Assembly (NCBI RefSeq): GCF_036373705.1
Contig: NC_089867.1
Location: 16,480,001 to 16,544,000 of the forward strand
Length of the DNA stretch: 64,000 bases
Direction: 5' to 3'
Source of the DNA: Amia ocellicauda
Lineage: Eukaryota; Chordata; Actinopteri; Amiiformes; Amiidae
Shown here: piece by piece, positions 11,201 through 23,440 of the stretch
Numbering within the stretch: position 1 is the first letter of the stretch
How the letters are laid out: every line of letters starts with the position of its first letter
The notes under the pieces: model-generated
Databases searched by the model: none
Seen by the model: only the letters and a program-made list of their open reading frames with translations
What the model was told of the DNA's origin: nothing
Program-made: the position numbers and the translations under genes

Positions 11201-14200
11201 CCCCTGCAGCCAGTCCATGCGCTGCGTTGTTCCCCCGTGTCTGTACGGGTCTGTGCTTGTTAAGGTACAAAGCTTCAGTTGAAGCAACCCTTCGGATCCC
11301 AGTGAATCAGGCACCCCAATGAGCGCTTCCAGTAACAGTGTAGACTCTCAGCAGGAGACAGACCCGGGAAGTAAAGTCACTGACACAATGTCTGTTCGTT
11401 TATCTTCGTTTATTGAAAGTTTCACACAGCCTTTTATACATCTACAAGCAATATTTCAAAGGAGGTTCGGGGCTGTCCCGAACCTGGATGATATTTTCTT
11501 GGCATGTGTCCCGGGGCAGTTCCGAGACACGGGAAGCAATAATTCATAAGGTATTCTTTATAATTGGGGAAACAATATTTCATCCAGACATGGAAGCACT
11601 GGTACCAAGGACACAGCACACTATACTGATAAGAACATGTTATATAGTTTTGGTTCGTTAACTAAAGAATGTCCACGGCAGTAGAAATTATCTCTATCTG
11701 CCACACAGATAAGTCTGAGAAGAGAAATCCAAATAAGAACAAGGAAACCCTTATAAGAGCAAGTTTTAACTAGTATCTTACTGGAAAGCAATTTTACCCC
11801 AACAGTGCTGTCTATGCGGGGCCTTCTGTGTCTGTCTGTAGCCTCACTCCCTGTGCTGTGCCCCAGGTGGTGTTCGACCGGCTGAAGGGAATGGCGCTGA
11901 TTTTGTACAACAACATCGAGTATGCACAGGCCGCCGTCAAGGAGACCAAGGGCTGGAAGATTGGGGGCAATAAAATCAAGGTGAGTGCAGGGTGGGGGCA
12001 GGGGTGCTTTTACAATTCAATTCAAGAAAGCTTGGCTGACAGCTCCAGTGCTCAGGAACAAGGCAATGGCAACAATGCATACAGTAGTTAATGCATACAT
12101 TTTAAGAACTGAACCAGTATTGAGACCTTTTGATTTTGTTCAGATGTTAGTTGTCATTGGACCCAGGGTGCAGAGTCTGCCTCTTGGATATTCAAATGCA
12201 GCCCTGATGGTGGAGTGCTCTGTGCCAGCAGGTTTTGACACTGCGCTGTGTACCAGACTCATGCTCACAGTGCAGCCGTGTGGAGAGGAGCTGTGCTGAC
12301 CTCCCAAATGTATTCTGACCTTTTTTTGTTTTGTTTTGTTTTCTTCCGTTTTCTTTGCAGGTGGATTTTGCTAACCAGGAGAGCCAGATGGCTTTTTACC
12401 GCTCCATGCAGGCATCTGGCCAGGACATCCGGGATTTCTACGAGATCCTGTCTGAGCGCAGGTGCGGCGACTGCACTGCGGTGCTGATTGAATAGTGTTG
12501 AATAGCAAGGCGCAGGAGCCACTGCTCCCTGGTCATATTCTGACAGCAGGCAGGAAACCCACATAGTTTTTCTTTTGAGTTGCTGCATAATTAAGACTTG
12601 GTTATAAGTGAGTTAATGTGTGTGAGAGAGCATCTGTATATGAGCATAATTCCAGTATGTATTGTAGTATTGACTCCGAGACTGTTGTGTAAAATTCACT
12701 AGTTAAATATCAACTCATTTTCAGTTCTATCAGCATTCACTGATCTGTTCTCTGTCTGCAGAGACGAGCGGCGGCCTCCCTATCACGAGTACTCTGCGGA
12801 GCGTGTGTACTACGAGAGCGTGCGCACGCCAGGCTCATACACTGAGGACCCACGGCGGGAGTACCCGGCCCGCAGCCGTGAGTTCTACGCTGACTGGGAC
12901 CCCTACCAGGGTGACTACTATGACCCCCGTTACTACGATGACCCCCGCGAGTACCGGGAGTACCGGGACCCATATGAGCAGGACATCCGCAAGTACAGCT
13001 ACCTGCAGCGCGAGAGGGAGCGCGAACGGGAACGATTTGAAACGGACCGTGAGCGCGACCATGGCCGCCGCACCATCGAGCGCAGCCAGAGTCCCGGCCA
13101 CCCTCGACGGCCCACCAGCCCCGCCGCCTCGCCTGCGCCCTCAGACCGACTGCCCAGTGACTCTGAGCGCCGCATGTACAGCCGCTCCTCAGAGCGCAGT
13201 GGCAGCTGCAGCTCGCTGTCACCGCCACACTACGACAAACCGGACAAGACGCGGCCTGAGCGCTACCTCAAGAGCGACAAGCCGGAGAAGGAGCGTGGGT
13301 TTGAGGAGCGCGTGGACAAGGACAAGCGCCCCAGCCGCAAGGACAAGGCAGACAAGGGCGAGAAGCTGAAGCTGCGCAAGGTGAAAGCGCCATCTCCCAG
13401 CATTCCATCCTCTGAGACCGACCCCGAGCCGGACCGTGAAGCCAGCCCTGACGCTGCGCTGCGTGGGAAGCCCAAGCTGCCTGCTAAGGAGAAGGACGGC
13501 TCTAGCAAGACCCGCATGGACCTGCCACCCTGTGTGGTACAACTCACCCGGGTCCGGGAGAAGGAGGGGAAGCTGCTGGAGCAGCCTGGTCCAGACAAAC
13601 AGAGGTTGAAAGGGGAGAATGATAGTGTTCGGTCTCCGCCCCTGCCACTGCCCCCACCGCCCTCATCCGATCAAAAGGGGGGGCTCCTGCCCCGTCTGGA
13701 GCTGCCAAAGGGGGAGCTTCCTAAGGGGGAGCCCCGTGGCAAAGCGTCCAAGGAGAAGGGCCTGGCAAGCCAGGTCGAGCTTGTGGACAAGGAGGGCAAG
13801 GTTAAGCCAAAGAAGCACCTTAAGCCCGAGCCCGGCTCCGACAGTGCCAGCTCGCTGGACTTGGACAGGCTGGAGGCGCGCAAGCGGCGTTTTGCAGAGG
13901 CCAGCGCCAAGTCAGAGCGGCAGCTGAAGAGGAGTGTCCAGGAGGATGAGGAGAGACTGGGGCTAAAGAGGCCCGTCCAGGACGATGAGGAGAGACTGGG
14001 GCTGAAGCGGGCTGTCCAGGATGAGGAGGACAGGTTGGGGCTGAAGAGGGTGGAAGGTAGCCTAGGAAAGGACCTGGACAGTGACCGAAAGGTTCTGCGC
14101 AAGGAGGCGCACAAGAGGGAGCACCGCAAAGCCAGACCCGAGCGGCTTGTCACTGTCTGCAGCCCCAGGGACGGCCAGGAGACCGGCAGCCTCTCTGTGG

Positions 14201-17200
14201 GCATTGGCCTAGGGCTTAGCCTGGACCTGCAAGCCCGGCTCAGGGAACCTGTGGACGACAGCACTGACCCACTGGACTTTCCCTGTCGTAAGGCCAGCGG
14301 ATCAGCAGGGCTGAGGGTACAGCACCAGGCCAGCCTGTCCCGCATGCTCTCTGACGACGGCAGCCTGGACCCCGATGACCTGCAGGAGCAACAGCGGCAG
14401 AGCCTACTAGACGAGCTGTGCGAACATGGCCTTGCGCAGGACCGGGAGGGCGACGAACGCCCGCTGCTTGACATCGACCACTCTCAGAGCTACCGCAAGC
14501 AAATGGAGCAGAGCCGGCGCCTGCGGCAGCAGCTGCAGGAGGTGGACACTGGTGCCAAGCCCGACAAGCCAGACAGCCCACGTGGTACCGACCCGGAGGA
14601 CTGCGAGCGCCGCAGCCTGGTGCACGAAGTGGGCAAGCCTCCACAGGACGTCACGGATGACTCCCCGCCCAGCAAGCGCAAGAAGATGGAGGCCTTCGAC
14701 TTCGAGCTGAGCGCCAAGCGAGGTGAGCGCAACTACCGCAGCACACGGCAGCCCAGCGAGGACTCGGAGCGCAGGCCTTCGCCACCCGGCCTACGGCACT
14801 TCGCATACCATGAGGACGAAAACGTCCCCCACTCGCCACGTCTGGTCACACTCCCGGAGGCCAAGGACTCACCACGGCCTGAGGAGAAGGACTTCTCTCA
14901 TCTGGATATGCTGAAGCTTGGCGCATACGAGACGCGCCGGCCCTCGCACCTGGAATTACCCAAGCTGAAGGCGGCCAGTCTGGCCTGCGAGGAGGAGTTG
15001 CAGCGCTGGGATGGCCGGCTCAAGCAGGAGCCCCTGCGGTTGGACCTCAGCTTCCCCAGCAGCATCGTAAAGAGGGAAGGCATCCGCAAACGGCTGGTGC
15101 GTGAGCTCGAGCCAGGCGAGGTGCCCTCTGACTCGGACGAGGACATCGAGAACAAGATGCACTCTCCTAAGCCCTCCACCTCCTTGGAGAGTACTCGACT
15201 TTCCTGTTTCCTGAGGGAGCGGGAGGAGCGGCTGTCAGAGCTGAAGCTGACCGGCTCCCTGGAGAGGAACAAGTTCTACTCATTTGCGCTGGACCAGACC
15301 ATCACACCCGACACCAAGGCGCTGTTGGAGCGTGCCAAGTCCCTGTCCTCATCTCGTGAGGAGAACTGGTCCTTCCTGGACCGTGATTCGCGCTTTGCCA
15401 CATTCCGCAGCAGCAAGGACAAGGAGCAAGTGCAGGCGGCGCCGCGGCCCATCCCTTCCTGGTACATGAAGAAGAAAAAGATCCGCACTGACTCGGAGGG
15501 CAAACTGGATGACAAGAAGGAGGAGCCGAAGCCAGAGGAGCCGGAGCGGCAGGAGCTGTTTGCCTCGCGCTTCCTGCACAGCTCCATCTTTGAGCAGGAC
15601 TCCCGTCGGCTGCAGCACCTGGAGCGCAAGGAGGAGGAGCCCGAGGTGCCGGCTGGCAGGCTGTATGGGAGGCGATCTTCGGGGGAGGGGGGGGCTAGTG
15701 CAGGGGGGGAGCTGCTGCAGGAACCCGTGGTGCTGTTCCACAGCCGGTTCATGGAGCTGACACGCCTGCAGCAGCAGAAGGAAAGAGAGAAGGAGCAGCG
15801 CCCGCGGGAGAGCGACGGCCTTGCAGTGACTGAACGTGAGAAGCAGGATGGGGAGCAGCAGCCCAGAGCCCCGGAGCCTGCGCACGAGCCTGAAGTTAAG
15901 CCAGTCACCCCAGTCACCCCAGTCACCCCAGTGAGCCCCACCCCAGTGCTCCCGCTGCTCCGTGACACACCACAGCCTGAGAAGCTAGTGCTAGATGCCC
16001 AGCTTACTGAGCCACCACCACCCGTGAGGGAGGAGAAGCCTGATGCACCACCAGAAAAGTTCAGTCCTCTGCTGACCCCCCTGGCTGACACCCTGCCACC
16101 TGCCGCCCCCCAAAGTGCACCACCTCCTGAGCCCACCACCCCAGAGCCCGACACAAAGGTGGAGCCCAAGGAGGAGGCACAAGAGCCACTGGTGATGGTG
16201 GAGACTGCACTAAGTGTCGAGGCTCCTTCATACCTGGACACCAAGCCCCCCACACCAGGGGCATCCCTCAGTGGCCTTGAACCCGAGGTGGAGACCTCCG
16301 AAGTTCCTGGGCCCTCCTCCCCCAAAGTGCAGGAAAAGGTGCAGCCCGGTGGGGAGGGCCGGGCGGGGGAGGGGGAGGTAGCAGAGAGCGAGGCACCGAG
16401 GCCAGACGAGCTCCATGAGCCACAGCCGCTAATCTCCGACAATGACACAGAGGTGGAGCCGCTGCCACCCGCGCGGAAACAAGCCAAGAATAAGCGCGCC
16501 AAGGCCCCCCCTGCTGTGACACAGGCCCCCCCTGCCCCAGCTGGCACAGAGAAACCCGCCACCCGCAAGAGCGAGCGCATCGACCGCGAAAAACTGAAGC
16601 GAGCCTCTTCCCCACGTGGCGAGGCGCCAAGAGCCTCTGACCCCAAGAGCACGTCAAAGTCTCCCAGCCATGCCCCAGACTCTGAGAGCTATGAGCCCAG
16701 CCTGCCCCTTGGCCGCACACGCCGCCGCAACGTGCGCTCCGTCTACGCCACACCCGTGGAGGACGAGGCCGCAGGGAAGGAAGTGCCCGAGTCGCCTCGC
16801 TTTACTCGCAAGCGAGGCGTCGACAAAGAACCAGCTACCAGTGACATGCCTAGTGCCCCCACAACCCCACGCAGGGGACGGCCGCCCAAGACACGGCGTC
16901 GCGGTGAGGACGTTTCGCCCGTGAAAGGGGAACAGATGAAGGCTGAGCCGGAGGAGCCTGATGGCAAGGAGAGCGGTGAGGGCACCAAGACCACAGAGGG
17001 CTGGCGCTCGCCACGCACCCAGAAAACTGCCTCTAACCAGGGCTCCCCCCCAACAGCCCCCTCCCAGGGCAGGAAGGGAGGCAAAGCTGAGAGAGTCCCA
17101 GAGCAGCCGACTGACAGCACAGGGAGCGAGCCCCCGGCCCCCACTGAGCCCCCAGCCCCTCGACCCAGAGAGGAGCCCACGGAACCCAGCGCCAGGGCTA

Positions 17201-20200
17201 GGGAGGAGGAGGCAATGCTGCCCGCAGCACTCAAGGACAGGGAGCGGGAGCCAGGGGACTCTGCGGACAGGAAGTTGGGTGAGGGTGAGAAATCTGAGCC
17301 CGAGAAGCGTCCCCCCTTGGAGAAGAGCGGGAAAGCCAAGGCTGGCCGCACCACACGAAATGCCAAGGTGCTAGCGCACGACTCGTCCCTGAGCCTGAAG
17401 AACCTGGAGATCCGGCTGAGCGTGGATGATGTGAAGGGTGTGCTGCGCAGCGAGGGTGAGCCTGAGTCCTTTGACGCCTCGCAGAAGAAGCCCAAACCCA
17501 CTGCCATCAAGGATGAAGTCCTGCCCCCCGCCTACCATAAGGAGGCACCGGAGCTTAGCCCAGACAAGGAGGAGGTGCTGTCGGACCCAGAGCCACCAGT
17601 TGACCCGGCCGCTGCTCAGCTAGCGCGGCAGATGGAGCTGGAGCGCGCGGTGGAGAACATTGCCAAGCTGACGGAGGAGCCCACCCTGCTCCCTCCATAT
17701 AAGCAGCCACCGCCCGAGCCCCCAGAGCTGCCTCCCCTGCCCGAGGAGCCACGGTGTCAGATTAGCATCGACAAGCCCACCAACCCAGCCAGTGAGACCG
17801 AGCTCGCTGCTGCCATCGACTCCATCACTGCCGAGGACATCTCCACCGATGCGGACAGCTTCCCCGCCGCACCCACCTACACTGCTATTATCCCCCCACC
17901 TGAGCAGCTGGTGCTGCCACCCGCTGATGGCATGGAACCAGAGACGCACCTGGCCATCAGCAACATCCTAGACACAGAGCCCGAGATGGGCAGCCTGCTC
18001 CCAGACACCAAAGGGGGTGATTCTGCACCCAGCGAGGCCTCTGCACAGGAGGAATCCCCCCCCGGGCAGGCAGAGACGCCCAGGAAGGTCAAACGGCCCA
18101 AAGTCAAGAAGACGCGTGCCAGGAAGGGTAGCAGCAGCAGGAAGGGTGAGGCGGTGGAGGAGGGTGTGAGTGAGCCTGAGCCCGGCGCCACCAAACTCCC
18201 AGAGTCCATCCCCGAGGACAAGGAGACGCAACGCACCACGTCTGCCCCTGCCCCTGCCCCTGCCCCTGCCGCCACCCCCACCCCCACCCCCACCCCTGCA
18301 CCTACACCTGCACCTGCACCTGCTCCTGCTCCCACTCCCGCTCCCGCTCCCGCTCCTGCTGTCAAACAGGAGGCAGTTCGGCCGGCAGCAGGCTCTGCCA
18401 CTCCCAAGGAGGCGGAGCAGCCGCCAGTGGAGCAGCCAGAGTCTCGTGAATCTGCCATCCACACTGGCCACAAGAGTGCCCCCTTCAAACAGCAGCAGGC
18501 AAACGAGCCACCTACCCCCTCCCCCAACCCCTCTCCTACCAGGCTCAACACGACGCCGGTAAACAAACTACCTACGCCCCCCCCAGCTGTGCCAGACTGG
18601 CTGCCCCGGCCTGAGGACTCTACTCTGCCCCCTGCAGTGCCCCAGGGGCCTGTCGCCAGCCCTGCCGTGCCCGCCGCCACCCCCCCCATGCCCCCAGACA
18701 CAAAGGCATCAGATGTGGACCCCAGCTCCAGCACACTGCGGAAAATCCTCATGGAGCCTAAATATGTGTCGTCGGCAGTGGGGGGCTCTGTGCCTAGCAC
18801 AGTGCTCACCACCTCTCTCAGTGAGCCGGTCAGCTCTGTCCGTTCCCAGCCTGAGTCCGAGCCCACCAAGGCCCCACCTATGGAGGACAAGCCATCCCCT
18901 CCACTGGCCCCACCCCCCACCACGCTGGCTGAGCCACAGCCCTTTGGGGAGAAGCTGGTGAACTCAGTGATCGCCGCCAAGGCCACCTCAGTCATCAGCC
19001 GGATGCCGCTGCCCTTCGATCCGGACGACACGCCGCGCATTTCCCTGGGCCCCCGGCTGCCCAGCATGTCGCTGCCCAAGCAGAAGTACCGCGCCAGCAT
19101 GAATGACAACAACCGCTACCACATGGGTGCCACCGGGCTGGTGGCGGGGGCAGAGGAGGGCCGGGCACTGGTGGAGAGCACACCCTACGGTTCAGGCCCT
19201 GGCCTGAGGGTCAACACTTCTGAGGGTGTGGTGGTGCTCAGCTACTCTGGCCAAAAGACAGAGGGCCCGCATCGCGTCAGTGCCAAGATCAGCCAGATCC
19301 CGCCGGCCAGTGCGGTGGACATAGAGTTCCAGCAGTCAGTTTCCAAGGCCCAGGTCAAGCAGGAGCCTGTCACGCCTTCCCAGACGCCCAAGGGCTCACA
19401 GACTCCCACAGGCTACAGCCCTGCCCACTCCGGAGGTGTGCTGGCGGGGCAGCCCTACAACACCCAGCCCGTCATATCCTCTGTCAAGCAGGAGAGTCCC
19501 AGCACTGACAAGCCCGAGGGCCCCTACCACCCGGGCCCCCAGGGGAAGATCCTTCCCCAGTCCAACAGCCCCCAGGTGCTGGTGTACAACCAACTGGCAA
19601 TTATACAGCAGCAGAGCAAGAAGGGTGTGGGCGGCGAGGCAGTGTCCCTGAAGGTGGAATCGGGGAAGCCAGCACAACCATCCACTCTCAGCCCAGGCCT
19701 GAGCCCCCACCACCCCTCCCTCACTGGTAACCACGTGAGCTCCAGCCCCAGCACCCCCACCGAGCGCACGCTTCCCCACCTGGGTGCCGTGAAGCAGGAG
19801 CCGCACTCCCCTCGCACCAGCCACTCACCCTTCCCCAAGGTGTGTCAGCCCAGCGGCAGTAGCTCTGCGTCACCCATCAGCGCCAGCGTGGTGCTTGGCC
19901 CGAGCCATCCGATGCCCCAGTACGTGTCCAGTGTGCACCACTCGGAGCAATCCTCTGTCATCATGCCACCACACAGTGTGACTCAGACAGTGTCGCTAAG
20001 CCACCTGTCGCAGGGGGAGGTTCGCATGAACACCCCACCTCTTCCGGGCATGGGGTACCCCCTGCGCCCTGAGTCACTGTCGTCTCCGCGCTCTGGCCTG
20101 CAGCAGCGCTCCAGTACACCGCAGCCCGCGCTGAGGGACATGGTGCTACAGCCGCTGCCAGCTGGAGAGGATGAAGTGCGGCACTTCCCCCAGGGCCTGC

Positions 20201-22135
20201 GCCGGCCGCCTGACGTCATGGGTATGCAGGCTGAGTACCGTCTGCACCACGGCGGTCTGCGGCTGGACCAGTACAGCCTAGCACAGAGGGACATGCGCAT
20301 GGTGCTGCACCATCCCATGGGTGAGCACGGTGAGGGCAGGCAGGCTCGCACTCCAGAGGCCACCGCTTCTTCCTCCTCCTCGTCCTCCATCACCGCTGCC
20401 ACCTCTTCAGGCTCCACGAAGACCCCCCCCACCAACAAGCCCCCCCAGCCCGGGAAGGATCCCCAGAAGGCAGTTATGGGGGTGCTGCCCTCAACTCATC
20501 CCCCCTTGCCCCAGCCAGTCATGGTGCCCCACGGCGTGCCACTGCTGCCCCCCTCTGCTGGTCCCTTTTCCGAATACCCTGCCGTGTACCGGGACATCCG
20601 TGGGTACCAGTTCCCCGGGGGCTCTCCCCTCACCATCAGCCTGCCCACTCGCAGCATCACACCTTCACAGGTACAGACTACCGCTACACACATCCATGTG
20701 CACTGACACACATACACACTGACGCACACTGATGCATGCTGACAGTCTCACTTACACATGCACACTCCATCACATGCACTGAAACATGCACACCCATCGC
20801 TGACTGATCCTTCCCCCTCTCATTCTCTCTCTCTCCCTCCCTCGCTCCAGGGCTCTCTGGATGGGGACCATGGACATCCCAGCCAGCCAATGCGCAGCAA
20901 GACGCCTCAGGTGTCTTCGGGTGGGGGGGGGGACCCAAAGACTGCAGTGGGGCCGGAGAGCACGCTTCTGAGGCACACGGGGGCCATGGACCTGCCCCCA
21001 CACATTTCCAGAGTGCAGGGGGACGCGGGCTCGCCCTCCTACCCGTCCCCTGTGCCCATCTCCTTGAAGCACGACCTGGCCCCCATGCCGGGCCAGAAGG
21101 TGGCCCAGGTGGGGCAGGGACAGCAGCAACAGACCTTCCTCTCCACGCCGCCCTCTGCCGGTCCCTCCACCGCCCCCTCCCAGCGGCCTGACACTCAGAG
21201 CCTGGGCAAGCAGGAGCACGGACACCGCTCTGTGGACATGGTGCAGCTGCTCACGGTGAGGGAGGGGGGGGTGAAGATGAGTTTGATAACAGTTTAAGAA
21301 ACAAGAACATTTGTAATAGGATATTTTTAGGAAATGAATGGTTTAGATTGAAACAAACTGTTTGACTAACTGGCTCTCCCCCTCTCTCTGAGCAGAAGTA
21401 CCCCATCGTGTGGCAGGGACACCTGGCCCTGAAGAACGACACGGCCGCAGTGCAGCTGCACTTTGTGTCGGGGAACAACGTGCTGGCGCACCGCTCACTC
21501 CCCGCACCCGAGGGGGGGCAGCTGCTGCGCATCGTGCAGCGCATGCGGCTGGAGGCGTCGCAGCTCGAGGGCGTGGCCCGCAGAATGACCGTGAGTCCGC
21601 TGTTATTGTACTTTGTGTTTTATTGTTAGTCTTAGTGTGTGCTGTGTTACTGTGTAGTACTGTGCTCTGTAGTATTATGTTGGACAGTTAGGTGCTGTGT
21701 GTTGAAGCTCTGTGCTGTCGCCCAGGTGGAGAGTGACTACTGCTTGCTGCTGGCGCTGCCATGCGGGCGGGACCAGGAGGATGTGGTCAGCCAGACCGCC
21801 TCCCTGAAGGCCGCCTTCATCACCTACCTGCAGGCCAAGCAGGCAGCCGGCATCATCAACGTGCCCAACCCTGGCTCCAACCAGGTACGCCACCCCCCGC
21901 AGTGTGTGAGGGTGTGAATGACAAAAACAAATAATGTAGGATACAGGTAATGTAGAATATATTTTAATCTATATATTATTCTCTCCCTCCCTGCTTCTCT
22001 CAGCCAGCCTACGTGCTCCAAATTTTCCCTCCCTGCGAGTTCTCAGAGAGCCACCTGTGCCGCCTGGCCCCGGACCTGCTGGCTCGCGTTTCCAGCATCT
22101 CCCCACACCTCATGATTGTCATCGCCTCCGTGTGA
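4485..22135 (+). CDS. spen: SPEN / MINT (Msx2-interacting protein), partial: 5' exons missing
   Basis: SPEN is a very large nuclear RNA-binding corepressor. It links RNA and transcription factors (RBP-J of Notch signalling, nuclear receptors, Msx2) to SMRT/NCoR-HDAC complexes and acts in Xist silencing in mammals. Coding exons read here: 4485-5114, 9215-9375, 9606-9806, 10155-10306, 10633-10758, 11078-11191, 11867-11980, 12361-12461, 12762-20670, 20851-21255, 21396-21590, 21726-21884, 22004-22135. All have AG/GT borders and the phases join into one frame of about 3465 codons plus TGA. Domain order is an RS-rich linker, RRM2, RRM3, RRM4, a huge disordered region, the RBP-J interaction region and C-terminal SPOC. 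RRM1 is missing because the first base of exon 4485 is the third base of a Gly codon carried over from an exon outside the window. Human SPEN is 3664 aa, so about 200 residues are off-window. Confidence 0.97.
5115..9214 (+). other. spen: spen intron, no gene seen
   Basis: A 4.1-kb intron. It begins with a (CA)n tract at 5151-5204. A minus-strand segment at 5403-5648 has a peptide resembling the end of a LINE reverse transcriptase (SPKWRNNLPTEVRTAQ), which may be a decayed retroelement. (TG)-rich DNA lies at about 7790-7925 and TC-rich DNA at about 8690-8765. No RNA gene or convincing exon was found. Confidence 0.5.
5151..5204. repeat. (CA)n microsatellite
   Basis: An uninterrupted AC dinucleotide run of about 27 copies just after the donor of the 4485-5114 exon. 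It is likely polymorphic. Confidence 0.95.
10491..10580. repeat. (TGTATA)n-type microsatellite
   Basis: A compound TG/TA run within the spen intron between the two RRM3 exons, built from TGTATA, TGTGTA and TATATG variants. Confidence 0.85.
11258..11804 (-). mobile_element. Solo LTR of a retrovirus-like element with 5-bp target duplication
   Basis: A 547-bp block in the spen intron 11192-11866 begins TGTTAAGG and ends CCCCAACA on the plus strand (TG...CA ends, TGTT/AACA inverted). It is flanked on both sides by GTGCT (11253-11257 and 11805-11809), a perfect 5-bp target-site duplication. Read on the minus strand it has a TATA box (TATAAAAG, 11431-11438 on the complement) followed about 20 bp later by AATAAA (11409-11414), the compact order of LTRs with a short R region. 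No internal coding sequence remains, as expected from LTR-LTR recombination. Its orientation is antisense to spen. The family is not recognised. Confidence 0.88.
12762..20670 (+). other. spen: spen giant exon (7.9 kb), disordered and RBP-J interaction regions
   Basis: A single open exon of 7909 bp. It starts with charged (R/E/Y-rich) sequence and runs through long disordered segments with conserved islands such as RSLVHEVGKPPQDVTDDSPP, KFYSFALDQTITPDTKALLE, IPSWYMKKKKIRTDSEGK and LLERAKSLSSSREENWSFLD. At 19198-19380 it encodes LRVNTSEGVVVLSYSGQKTE followed by a segment ending in PPASAVDIEFQQSVSK, the region that binds RBP-J in mammals. Lineage-specific low-complexity features are a three-copy repeat of about 15 residues at 13921-14055, a VTP run at 15901-15940 and a Pro-Ala/Pro-Thr run at 18244-18360. 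GC-rich codon use leaves long open frames on the antisense strand that are not genes. Confidence 0.97.
20851..22135 (+). other. spen: spen C-terminal exons encoding the SPOC domain
   Basis: Exon 20851-21255 ends in HRSVDMVQLLT. The next three encode the SPOC fold: 21396-21590 (KYPIVWQGHLALKNDTAAVQ, LHFVSGNNVLAHRSLP), 21726-21884 (DYCLLLALPCGRDQEDVV) and 22004-22135 (ends SPHLMIVIASV, TGA at 22133-22135). SPOC recruits SMRT/NCoR and binds phosphorylated peptides. Conservation with the mammalian protein is almost residue for residue. Confidence 0.97.
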
Positions 22136-23406
22136 GTGCCCCTCCACTGCAGCCATGGCCCCCGCCGCCCTGGAAGCCCCCCTCGGAGCCACACTGCGAG
22201 CGCCACCCCGCTCCCCACAACAGCAAGAGCGCTGCTGGCTCTCCCTGCCCGCTGCTCCTGCCTACAGTCCGGCTCTCCTCTCGCGCTCCCGGCACCTCCT
22301 GGCTCCCTGTGACTCCTGGGGCGATGTGTGTGGGAGAGGGTGGAGCGGGCCTGGGGGGGCTGGGCAGAGCTGACAGTGGATTGGTTTGGTAGGGGGTGTT
22401 TGGTGTGGGGGCAGAGTGAGGACGCGCCGACGGACTTGTCTCGCTCTCATTCATTTTTGTGTTTTATTTTTTCCGTACAAGAGGATGGGATCAGTCATTG
22501 CACTATATTTCAACACCATGGCCCTTTGGACAGACGGACAGATGGACAAACAGAGCGCAGGCTGTTCACAGAACTGTAGCCCAGAGCTGCCTGCTCATAC
22601 AATGAACAGAACTCGGCCTGAAGAGAGGACGGAGGGAGACCTGGGAGAGCCACAGGGCGTCGCTACTCTACCGCCGTCGCTGCTGTCTCTATTCAGATTG
22701 CAAAGTGTACTGCTGCTACTTCTACTGCTACTCCTACTGCTGCTACTTCTACTGACGCAGTCTACTCAACTCGCTACGTCCACTGCTGGTGGTACTGCTA
22801 CTTGTACTACTGCTACTGCTACAGCCACTCTGGCCCACATGCTCGCTCGTGCTCTCTCTCTCTCGCTCTCACTCTCTCCCTCCCTGGCAGTGGTGCGTCC
22901 TGCTGCAGTTGTACAGTGTAGTTTATTCCCGGCAGCACAGCGCACAGGGGCTGATCTGCTCTGTTCTTGATTGTCGTTACCTTGTGGAATTGGAGCGAGG
23001 GAGACGCAGAAGTGTACATATATAAATATTTCAAAGGACAAGCAGACCAACGGAAGAGCACCGACGGAGGACTGGACAGGAACCCGACACGAAGCCAGGG
23101 GAAGGGTGGCGCAACTTTTTTTTTTTTTTTTAAATCTGTGCCAAAATATCTTTTCAGAGAAATACAAAACAAACTTTAAAAAAGAAGTGAAAAAATAACG
23201 GGGAAAAAACTAAAACTTATTTTCATACTTGACTTTGTATCGTCGTTCATCGTAAGTGCGCTTCACTCTCGACCTTGCCTGTTTCCTGTTGTCCTTCGGA
23301 GGCTCCTGCGCTCTCCCTTCCTCAGCGCAAGAATTTACTTTCCCCTCCTCGGGAGAATTTTATGCTTGTAAAGATGTTCCTCTACAATTCTTGTTAATTT
23401 ATGGAA

Positions 23407-23440
<34 letters not shown>

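Larger units (their letters stand above)
9215..12461 (+). other. spen: spen RRM2-RRM3-RRM4 exons
   Basis: RRM2 comes from exons 9215-9375 and 9606-9806, starting at FGIKVQNLPVRS and including YGLVFFRQQEDQEKAL. RRM3 comes from 10155-10306 and 10633-10758, with RNP2 TLFIGNLEK and RNP1-like PQYAFLQYCD. RRM4 comes from 11078-11191, 11867-11980 and 12361-12461, with VWLDGLASNI and KGMALILYN. Exon sizes keep the phase throughout. These RRMs bind structured and single-stranded RNA in mammalian SPEN. Intron 11192-11866 contains the solo LTR. Confidence 0.95.

Noticed and set aside
12737..13228. 163-codon antisense frame over the start of the giant exon
   Set aside because: Overlaps well-conserved spen coding sequence; composition biased and no homology recognised.
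15276..16652. 458-codon open frame antisense to the spen giant exon
   Set aside because: Shadow of GC-rich, Pro/Glu/Ser-rich codons; low-complexity product with no domain, no splice or promoter logic.
17877..19112. 411-codon antisense open frame in the spen exon
   Set aside because: Same cause as above; Gly/Ala/Val repeats mirror the Pro-Ala codons of spen.
22386..22970. 194-codon frame in the spen 3' UTR
   Set aside because: Mostly Leu/Thr/Ala runs from triplet repeats and TC tracts.
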